Source: Amyelois transitella
Lineage: Eukaryota; Arthropoda; Insecta; Lepidoptera; Pyralidae
DNA length: 64,000 nucleotides
Reading direction: 5' to 3'
Assembly: GCF_032362555.1 (NCBI RefSeq)
Contig: NC_083520.1
Coordinates: forward strand, 1,054,001-1,118,000
The notes beneath the pieces were generated by a model, which ran no database searches, was not told the origin of the DNA, and saw only the letters and a list, made by a program, of their open reading frames with translations. Of this stretch, positions 1 to 9,500 are shown in pieces; position 1 is the stretch's first letter, and each line of letters starts with the position of its first letter. The translations under genes and the position numbers were made by a program.

Positions 1-718
1 GCGGTTTCGGGTACTTTTGACCTGACCCTTTAACAGGACGTCCTTAATTTGATCAAGATACGTTTGTCTAGGTTCCCACTCCGACCTTTCCCTCCACACC
101 CTCCATGTATATCTGCTTAGTCAACCTGTTTTCATTCATCCTCTCCACATGACCGAACCATCTCAACATACCCTTTTCTATTCCTGTAACTACATCTTCT
201 TTCACATCACATACATACATACATAAAATCACGCCTCTTTCCCGGAGGGGTAGGCAGAGACTATGTTGTTGTTGTTTCAAATCACAACATTCCCTTATCA
301 CGCTGTTCCTTATCCGGTCACTCAATTTGACACCCAACATACTCCTTAACGCTCTCATTTCCACTGCATTTATTCTGCTTTCGTGCTTCTTTTGCCATAC
401 CCAACTTTCACTCCCATACATTAATGTCGGGACCAACACGCCCCTGTGCACAGCCAGTCGAGTCTTTTTGGATAGTTTCTGACTGCTCATAAAGGCATGC
501 AAAGCTCCATTCACCATGTTCCCCGCGTCCTTTCAATATCACTATCACACTTGCCATCTGATGTAAACTTTGATCCAAGACATACAAACTCTTTCACTTG
601 CTCAACTTTTTCTCCTCCAATCAAAATATTACATGCTGTCATTTCTTTCTCCATTTCAAAAACCAGTGTTTTAGTTTTACTTACGTTCACTTTCATTCCT
701 TTCTCTTTTAAAGCTTAA
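1..718 (-). mobile_element. RTE-like LINE, 3' part of the reverse transcriptase ORF
   Basis: The minus strand encodes the C-terminal part of a non-LTR reverse transcriptase: a KTKTLVFE block, then VKEFVCLGSKFTSDGK, then YGSESWVWQKKHESRIN and MLRWFGHVERM. This arrangement is typical of a common lepidopteran RTE-type LINE. The copy is dead: the frame changes near 510 and again near 68, and the protein continues in another frame to the left edge (QIKDVLLKGQVKSTRNR). A short insertion at about 214-290 interrupts it (separate entry). It runs off the window. The clade is assigned by residue pattern only. Confidence 0.8.
214..290 (-). mobile_element. RTE 3'-end fragment nested in the RTE copy
   Basis: A (CATA)n run is followed by AAATCACGCC, CCGGAGGGGTAGGCAGAG and a GTTGTTGTT run. 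This is the inverted 3' end of the same LINE family, also seen near 25590, 41786, 51300 and 57810. It is flanked by an ATCAC-like duplication and splits the host protein between ECCD and VKEDVV. The extra sequence is 75 nt, so the surrounding frame stays open across it. Confidence 0.65.
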
Positions 719-719
719 T

Positions 720-3630
720 GCATACAGTGTACCATCTCCATTCTGACCTTGGTTGGTAATCACTGTTAATATTCTCTCTTATCAGTTGGTCTTTTTATTA
801 TTAAGTGTGTATAACGGGTGCCCACAATACACGTTTTTTATTTGACATTACATTTAATGCAACATATTTGGTAGATTCACATATGAAAATGGCCATTAGG
901 ACTTCTTGAATTGCGACAAATCACACAAATTAGGATTGAAAGTAATGTGTATATTAAAGTGAAACTATATTCTGTATATTTGTGCAAAAAGTGATAGAAC
1001 GCTAAAGTGCGCGTGTGTACGCTCAGGTGATTATTTAGACATGTCATATAATACTCACCTGTCATTCCACTGAAACAAAGAAAGTGAACAGCATAGCGAG
1101 ACTGATGGACTTGTGATGTGCAGCTTTGAATCTGTAACCGACGAAAACCTGACCAAAAAATACCGCCCCGGCCGGAATGTATAGTATATAAGGCATAGTA
1201 CAAATAACGTAATGCTTCGTAAATTAGTTGTGTAATGTATATATTGACCGTAACACCACTTGGGTTGCCTTACCTGTCGCGTGACTCGTTTTCCCTTTTT
1301 AACTGGCAGCTGTTTGGTGTGCGCTGTTGATGTGCGAAATGACAGAAACGCAAAAGGGCAAAATGTTTTTGGTTATCTACAATAAAATTCGGATATTGCG
1401 TCTCTCACGAGATACCTAATACGTTGATGTACTAATGATGATTTTTTTATGGAAGAATCTTATTTTGACAAGTGATGACGTAAAATCCGTATTTTGCTGT
1501 ACATATTAACGTTTCGCTAGCTAGCTGTTAACATTTTATTTCCTGCCCATCTGTGATGTGACATTTGTATTATGTATTGTAATTTTAACATTTAGTGGCA
1601 AGCGGTAGTAAAAAGTGTGACTTGGCATTATGCGTGAAATTTGCCCGAGTATGCCGTTTTGCGACACATGACATTTCGCGTATCGTCTTTACCCAAATCG
1701 ATTGGAACAATGCGCCATGCCGTGTCGAAGCTGAATAAAGTACAAAATTGCAGATAGTATGTATTGAAATCTGTTTATAATATAAAAACGACAATTAGCA
1801 TAATTATATAGTGCAATAATGTATGTACTCGCTAGAAATGCAGGTCCGGTTTGGGTGTTGTCGTAATCTGACCACTGGCATGATGAGTTTTATGATGATC
1901 TCACTTTTTTAATAATGGAAAGGTGATGAAAACATATTAAAAATGGAAGCAATTTGTGGCATAATATTTAATGTTCATCAATCATGATTTTTTTACCTAA
2001 TTGATCAGTTTTTGCACATTGTAAACAAATAATAATTATGTTTGTAGTAATTGTATAAAGTTAATAAATTTATATTATTACTCAGCAATTATTTTTTAAA
2101 TAGAAAATGATCTTTAAACTCATCATGTGGCTATTGCAGCGGTACGTGGCGACGTTTACTCGCAAAATGCCTAATATATGACAAATCAAAGCCAAGAGTG
2201 ATATTAATTGTAATAATGTCTGCTTAATATTGGTATATCTACTTAAACTTTACATGAAACCATGAATAAACAACGAATGCCGCCCCACTTGCTTATCGAA
2301 GAATAATTTATTTGTTTTTTTATGAATGTTGAGATGTTTAAAACAATTAGTAATTTTGCGAGTGCGTACGTTACGCGCGCCCATAACCTTATCAAATTGA
2401 TATAATTGATTCCCAAAGATGTAATGTTAAGTCTTTGGTTGTTGAAAATAAGTGCAATGTTTTGATCCGTTTTGTATAAATTCCGCCGGACTTATTGTTT
2501 GTATATCCTGTTTAAAATTTGAATATTTTGTGTGCGCACGTGATTGTAAAACACAGCTTGTACTTGTACAGTCGTATGTAATTATAATTTACAATAAGAA
2601 CCCAGTTTGTGTCTTTTTGAATATTTCTTCGAAGTGCCTATTTCTCGTCCCATCCTTTTTTGTGTAAGATATTGTAAATGTACCGCTTCTCATTAACACA
2701 AGGCTGTATAGATTTAGAGATCTTAGGCTGGGATTTTTAGCCCATTTTGTGTTAAAAGACGTATGAATAAGGTAAGGAGTAACAATAATTTTATAGCTAC
2801 TTTTTTGCTATCTATATACTGAATTGAAATTACCATCGGTACATTGATCGATGGATCAAATGTATTTTGAATGAATTGTATAGATTATACAATTGTTTCA
2901 ATGATTCAGCAACTCCCTGATCTTTCTGATCCGCGTTATCGGGACCAAGTCAATTCCTCGCAATAATCTTTTTCCGGCTGATTCATTGAAGTTATAAAAA
3001 GATATACATTAAGAGTTTATTGAACCATTCCATATTGTGTGGCAATAGTGAATTTTACAAATAAAACGATTTTCTCCAGCAGTACTCGATTTTACTGGTT
3101 CGTGCGTCTTATAACATATATTTCGGTTGAAAATTCACATTTGTAGCATATGTATATCTTTTATGAAGTAGCGAGGCGACTGCAGGCAGACATAACGTGG
3201 GATTTTTTTTTATATTTTGTATTCTTTTACATGTGTAGAGTTTAATTATATTACTGTAACTCCTGTTATATCTCGCTTAAGGATTATTTCGTGTTATCCC
3301 AGTAATTTATTGCCAAATGTTATTAACACTGATTTTTGATTAAGATTTAAGTATTTTAGTTATAATTTAAGTTGGCCCATGCGGGCATTCACAATCGGTA
3401 AATTATTTTGTAAGTCGCTCCTCTGAGGTTATGAATGTTATTTGTTACTAATGTGTAGTATATAAAATATTGTAAATACAATAACAGTAAGACATGTAGC
3501 AGGTGTTATCACACAAAATATAATTTTGTGAAAAAATGTGTTGTTTTATTTTGGTAAGATTGCTCCCGAGTCGCTCTTACTAAAACTTGTACCTACACCG
3601 TGGCATTTTGTACTCTATGGAGAATATATG
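720..3630. other. Unique AT-rich spacer; no gene recognised
   Basis: I see no convincing ORF, SINE or TIR element in this stretch. All open frames are short and lack family motifs. From about 1250 to 3550 the text is non-repetitive, with T-rich runs, TGTA motifs and AATAAA-like signals (for example near 3060). That would suit a long 3' UTR or old intergenic DNA, but no adjoining coding exon is visible, so the UTR reading is only a guess. Confidence 0.35.
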
Positions 3631-3889
3631 ATTTAAAACCAATTTATACAATTCGCTGTATGATCTTGAATCTTAGGTTTGTAGACTATTATGACAGAAG
3701 CAATACTAATACGTATAGGTAAATGGCGCAATAGTAATGGAAGTTTATAATTGTTGCTCATACGCAGAGGGAAAACATCGTGATGAGTCTGCCAGTCAAG
3801 CATTGAATGTGGAACCAGGATCCAATATGGTTTAGTTGACAGCTCGTGGGTTCCTTCATTTTTGGATTTGAAGTAAACGTCTCCAGCAT

Positions 3890-4015
3890 TATCTAAAAGC
3901 ATTTTTAAGCATCTAGGTATCCCATAGCTGAATATGGAGAAAACCAAGGCATTCACGAGTATCATTTTGGTTTTGTGAGAAGATGTTTCGATCTTTCCAT
4001 ATTCCTTGCAGTTTT
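3890..4015 (-). mobile_element. Small LINE reverse transcriptase remnant
   Basis: On the minus strand a frame reads YGKIETSSHKTKMILVNALV and then FSIFSYG. This resembles the 'lwkdr.i...tK.kLv.alVfsifLYG' segment found near the C-terminus of many insect LINE reverse transcriptases. The similarity ends after about 40 residues, and the rest of the frame down to 3633 has no recognisable family. I treat it as an old fragment. Confidence 0.4.
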
Positions 4016-4060
4016 AGCCATTCCTAATATACATATGTATGTCGCCTGATCTCTATTTAA

Positions 4061-5275
4061 CCCTTTCCATGCGGCTGGCGTAATATCACGTCTAACTAAA
4101 AACCGTTGGCCACACGGTGGGCGTATTATTGCGTCCAAAACATATCCTTGTGTTAAACGATTAGACCAATATGAAAGTTGGTTCCCCTGTACTGTAGTTA
4201 TAAACTCAACAACCTTACGTGAAACGGTGGAAAAATACTTACTTATTATTATGTAGATACGAGTGCATGGTTTACGCCGATAGTGTTGTAAGCTTTTTAT
4301 ATCAAAAGTCTAATAAAAGGAGAATAATATGAATGGTAAGTTTATTACTTATAATTCTTAATAATGTGTTTTACCTCGAATCCTTTTGATTTCGATAATA
4401 TTTTTAAAAATAAATCTTCAGATGAGACTCAAATTGACGAGCATGAACCATATTCGCAACCAAATTTTATCGACGATGATGACATGTCGCAAAGTATTTC
4501 ATCTAGAAAACGAGGAAGAAACAATGAAATTTCTCCCGAAACTATTGACGAGGTCAAAGTATCTCAAGTATTCAAGATACCGCAACGAATTTTACAAAAT
4601 AAAGTGAAATGTTATGATGACTCTCCAAATCCGATACCATGTCCAATACAAACACGATACAATGTACAAGATATGTCAACTAGCCAGTTACTTATTGTAC
4701 CCTCATAAATTAAATTTTAAGCTACCCTCGTTACATTTTATTATAACCATAGTTTTTTTTTTTAAAAAGCATGATAACATAATATAAAAAAATGTAAAAT
4801 GAGTATGTAAAAAACTGAGTGTTAATTTGCTTATATGCTTGCTCATACCCAGTTGCCCAAAAAATTATTATGATTAATAAAAATTTGTTTTCAATATACT
4901 ACATAATCCAGTATTTTATAAAAAATATATATGCAAGAAATTTTATATAAACATTTGATATTTTTTTTTTTGTATTTTTGCAGCAAATGTTCATTATTCT
5001 TAATCATAATTCAATTTTGCTCATTTCTGCTAATAAAGACGTTATTGTTTCAAGGTATGGCAACACCAAAATTGTCTATATAATTTTGAAAACGAAATAA
5101 TACGCCAACCGCGTCTAGCGAAAAAAAATACAGGACGCAATAATACGCCTTCCGTACAGTAGAACCAGTTTTGTTAGGACGTAATATCTCGCCCATCGTT
5201 TTATAGAAGGGCTTTAATACAAAACCGCCCGTACAGAGACGGCGAAATTGAAATAATGCTTCCGCATGGAAAGGG
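4061..5275. mobile_element. piggyBac-like DNA transposon, non-autonomous
   Basis: A 1215-bp unit lies between two TTAA target copies (4057-4060 and 5276-5279). It has perfect 14-bp terminal inverted repeats, CCCTTTCCATGCGG. A second, subterminal inverted repeat of 17 bp (GGCGTATTATTGCGTCC) lies at 4120-4136 and, inverted, at 5133-5149, and shorter GCGTAATAT-like copies also occur near both ends. TTAA targeting and CCC-starting ends are the hallmark of the piggyBac superfamily. No transposase catalytic domain is present, so it would depend on a partner elsewhere. Confidence 0.85.
4364..4708 (+). CDS. Acidic ORF inside the piggyBac-like element
   Basis: This 114-residue frame begins at an ATG and is rich in Asp, Glu, Ser and Asn, with a DDDDM block and a short basic SRKRGR segment. 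piggyBac transposases often begin with an acidic, low-complexity stretch, so this may be a leftover transposase N-terminus. It could equally be a chance frame. None of the conserved core is present, and I do not recognise the protein otherwise. Confidence 0.25.
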   Translation: MCFTSNPFDFDNIFKNKSSDETQIDEHEPYSQPNFIDDDDMSQSISSRKRGRNNEISPETIDEVKVSQVFKIPQRILQNKVKCYDDSPNPIPCPIQTRYNVQDMSTSQLLIVPS

Positions 5276-5655
5276 TTAAAACGAACCATTACTGTGTAGC
5301 CGGAGCGATGATACGCGGTACGACCGTTCAATGTTTTAATTTGAAAAGAAAAATAAAAATGACATCAGATTATGATAGGTATATATTTTTTTTTTGAATA
5401 AACACTTTAATTGTCTCCACACGTTTGTTTTTTTTTTACAAACAGTCTAATCTTTGGTATGAAACAACACTTTTGAGAATAAACTATACTTAGGTATAAA
5501 AAGACGACAAGAAAAGCCTTATAAACGTTCGGATTGGTAACTATGTATATAACAAGCAATTTAGATTCAGATTAATTAATTGTATGTTTAGTTTGAAGAT
5601 GTTACAAGGTACAAGTTAGACAACATTAGGGCAGCATTATTATTGAATCTTCCAA
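5276..5655. other. Spacer without recognised feature
   Basis: AT-rich sequence with poly-T and poly-A runs between the piggyBac-like element and a SINE. Nothing recognised. Confidence 0.4.
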
Positions 5656-5842
5656 ACATACATACATAATCACGTTTATATGCCATGCGGGGTAGACAGA
5701 GCCAACAGTCTTGAAAAGGCCATGTTCAGCTGTTCGGCTTAATGATAGAATTGAGATTAACATAGTGACAGGTTGCTAGCCCATCGCCTAAAAGAAGAAT
5801 CCCAAGTTTATAAGCCTATCCCATTCCCTTCCCACGGATGTC
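5656..5842 (-). mobile_element. RTE-tailed SINE, head lost
   Basis: The (CATA)n tail, the GGGGTAGACAGAGCC block, TAGAATTGAGATT and GCTAGCCCATCGCC are all present. The copy ends in the CCCACGGATGTCG block, where a short GAC repeat with a GATC palindrome (5838-5870) follows. Confidence 0.8.
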
Positions 5843-5870
5843 GACGACGACGACGACGATCGTCGACGTT

Positions 5871-6157
5871 ATTTGAATCTTGTTGGAAATAATGCATATT
5901 ACCCACTGATCTCTATTTTATGTATATATATGATTTGTTAATTAAAGAGAACAGTGATAATAATTCATAATACTTTAGTATAACAATAAGATTATAAATA
6001 ATTTACAACAATTAAAATTTATAAATATTTAAAGCGAATCTCTTTCTTATAGTATTTAATTTAATACAAACAATTTAGAGTAAAATAAGCAACAAAGCAT
6101 GATAGGCAAATACAATAAAAATAAAGTAATAGGTTAATGTCAAAACTGAATGTGTTA
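5871..6157. other. AT-rich spacer
   Basis: A low-complexity A/T stretch. No ORF or repeat family recognised. Confidence 0.4.
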
Positions 6158-6161
6158 TTAA

Positions 6162-6239
6162 CCCGCGGCGCGTCCCAACTCCTGACTCAGGAGCTAACTT
6201 CATAGACGCTAGTAGTCAAGACTCTGGAGTCGCTATGGG
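6162..6239. mobile_element. Tiny TTAA-flanked foldback element
   Basis: A 78-bp GC-richer block starts CCC and ends GGG, and lies between TTAA copies at 6158-6161 and 6240-6243. Inside are a near-perfect palindrome, CTCCTGACTCAGGAG, and a second GACTCTGGAGTC motif. The TTAA flanks and CCC/GGG ends suggest a minimal piggyBac-type MITE, but the terminal repeats are imperfect. Confidence 0.4.
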
Positions 6240-6538
6240 TTAAAATATATACATAACTGTACTGTACTTAAATTATAATTCAATAAATAGTTAAATTACC
6301 AGTTTAAGGGTCTCAGCACACATATGGGATCGGAAAGGGATCGTAACCGTAACGCCTTTCGCCTCGCTGTCAACCAGGCGTCAACCTACCGTATGCACGT
6401 AACGAAAACGTATCAGCAGCGCCTGTACGTCAACTCGGCTACGGCTAGGCGACACCGCGCTTACGCCTCGCCGCCCCCTGGCTGACCTGGTTGGCACCAG
6501 ATCAGTTTGAATCCAAACGTTAAGTGTAGCGCACGGTT

Positions 6539-9500
6539 ATGTCTTGGTTTACAATACGTGAGTTGGCTATCATAGCCATAGCACTTGATGAAGAGGAAAA
6601 AGAAAATAGCAAGAAAAAAAGAAAAAGATATTGGGTACACAGTATGAATAAAGCAAGGAGTACTGAAGGGGAATTTCGGACTATAAAAAAACATTTGATG
6701 GATGATGAAGAGAAATTTTATATTTATTTTCATATGCCGAAATATCTCTTTTATAACATATTGCAGTCTATAGATGAATGTATAAGGAAGAAGAATACAA
6801 CATTCAGAGAAACAATATCGCCCGAAGAAAAACTAGCTGTAACGTTAAGGTGAGAAATTGCATTTGTTTTTGGAATTTTTAATCTGGTCTACATAAATAT
6901 TTGTACTATAATTTTAATGTTTGTATTATCTCTATTGTTCTTTTTTTTTAAGTGTACAAAAAAAATAGGGCGTGGACCCATGTCTACGGTGCGGCGCCGT
7001 TTGCCGTGCAACGGTACGGCACCGCCGCCGTGGTTGTCAGTTGCATAGTGCGCACGTGGTAATTTTTTTTGCATAAAATGGCGGACGATTTAGATTTAGA
7101 CTTTTTGATTTCACTAGTGGAAGCACGTCCCGTTCTCTGGGACAAGTCAAAGGAGGATTATAAGAATAAAAATTTAAAAACAGAAGGGTGGAAAGATGTC
7201 TGCCTAAATATTTTTCCATCATTCGACAGCATGGACAATAAAGAAAAAACGAAACTCGGTGAGTATATACCTACCTATTTATTTATCTTTTTAACTTAAT
7301 AAAGTGAATACAATAAACATCAAAGTGAAATCAATGCATTAATGCTTAGTATTATTATGAACTTGCCATTTACACACACTCAATACATTTGGTGGGTTCG
7401 ATCCGTGACCCAACTTTAGTTATATTTTGCTTAGTTGCCAACTAAGCGCACCGACATCACTATTAAAGTATTTACAAAATTCGTCTCTTATATTGACAGG
7501 ATTTGTTAAGGAAACGTCATCTGCTGTTTGTGGAAGGTTCAAAAAACAGTCGTCAATATATAACTCCTCTGATTTTCTAACTCCATCTCGACTTACAACA
7601 AAATTGTGTAAAACACAACATGCTTTGATAATGTCGGTCGCAAAATTATATTGAACATTTAAGGGCCGATGAAATACTCGCCATTTATTTGCGAAAATAC
7701 CAAAAGCACACTCGACATATCTTCTTGCTCGACTCAAACGATAGTTGAAAACCCTTTGTTCTTCTCTGAGATGCTTCCCTGGGTATGGACGAATTAGATT
7801 GTTAAGTAACGGTAGGCCTTCATCAGCGATAAAAACATAGGGAACTGAATTTTGGAGCCCCGGTAAAGGCTTTGGCGCTGGTATGGGAAGTCGATTTTGC
7901 AATAATAATTCGTATAGTTTTGAATTGTGGAAAATGGTGGAATCACATTCCTTTCCATACGATCCTATATCAACATATACAAATCTATACTTAGAATCCA
8001 CCAGTGCCAGCAAGACTATAGAGTTAAAACTTTTATAGTTAAAAAAAAGGGACCCACTGTGGGCAGGACTACATATTCGGATGTGTTTCCCGTCCAATGC
8101 CCCCATGCAATTCGGGAAATTTGTTTTTACGTCAAAATCCTTAGCTATTTTTTCAATTCGCTCTTCGGATATTTTCGGTATACTTTCACTTAAAAGAATG
8201 TCCCATATAGCACGACAAACATCTCGTACAATTTTTCCAATTGTAGATTTTCCACGATAATCTGTGAATTCCATATCTCTGAATGAATTCCCTGTTGCCA
8301 AAAATCTGCAAAAGAAACATTTCTTAAAATTTTACAGACCATTATAAAAGCAATTTTATTATCAGTTCTATTTTTATAACGATTGTTACAGGTAATGACG
8401 TCATAAAAAAATGGACTAACATTAAGGATAATTTTTTCAAATATACAAAGAAGGTAGAACTTTCAAAGAAATCTGGAGCTGGTGCTAAACGTATAAAAGA
8501 ATATCATTTGTATAGACAACTCATGTTTTTACAAAAAAATGCACCAAATTTAACTGAAGATAGTATAGAAGAAGAATCTCAAACTCCGAACACAAGGTCA
8601 AGATATCAACCCTACAGAAAAACTACGCTAAAACGAAAACCAAGTTGCGATGAATTTGAGAAGCAAATCGTCGAAACTTTAGCTGCTTCTGAAAATCGAC
8701 ACCTGTCATTTTTTAAAGCCATTTTACCGTCTCTCAACAAGTTAAATGACCACCAGACCTTGCTATTTCAAAGCGGGGTTTTAAAGATTTTAACAGATTT
8801 CCATCAATCACCATTCCAGTCATATAGCGGGTACCAGACAGCAACATCTTACGACGCTAACTATAACCAAACTGCCCAACAACCACAAGCTACAATGTCT
8901 TATGAAACTAACTATCAAACAGCTTGTAATTCATCAAACCCAATTAGTATAAATCGTCGCGAAACATCACCAGTCTCAACTTTGGAAGACATCATGTCTA
9001 ATACCACAGATACACTGGAATCCGAATACGATTTTTCTTAAATCATAATAAATACGAAAAAGATTACATTATTACTGATTTATATTATAATTTTGTAAGA
9101 AAACGGTTTTTTTATTGATTTTCTTTTTTGTTGATTTTTTTTTGTTTGATTGTTATTGATACAAAGATTACAATATTATGGTTGCGAAAAGAAGTAAAAA
9201 ATATACATTTGTTTAAATGCGTGAACTTGATTGTTTTATTTAAATTCTGCAAAAAGGACCACTTGACGAGTTAGCAATTTTAAAAGGCTTGGCGGATTGA
9301 CACAAAACACAGACCTAGCTAATACATACGTATGAATACATCAAAGAAAATATTTCTATGATTAGAATATGTAAATAAGTTGAAATAAATTTCTTTTTTT
9401 TACCTTATAGTTAAGCCTAGCATTTCCATGGGCCCAACAGGTTTCCTGAACACGTATTTCTTCTGTATACGAGGCGCTATTTTGGTTAGCAGTTCTTCAA

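Noticed and set aside
877-1203. Minus-strand 108-residue ORF
   Set aside because: No family motif, unusual composition and no supporting neighbour. Treated as chance.
2452-2667. Plus-strand 71-residue ORF
   Set aside because: Looks like untranslated T-rich DNA; no domain or initiation context.
5050-5331. Minus-strand 93-residue ORF
   Set aside because: It spans the right end of the piggyBac-like element, including its inverted repeats, so it is not a gene.
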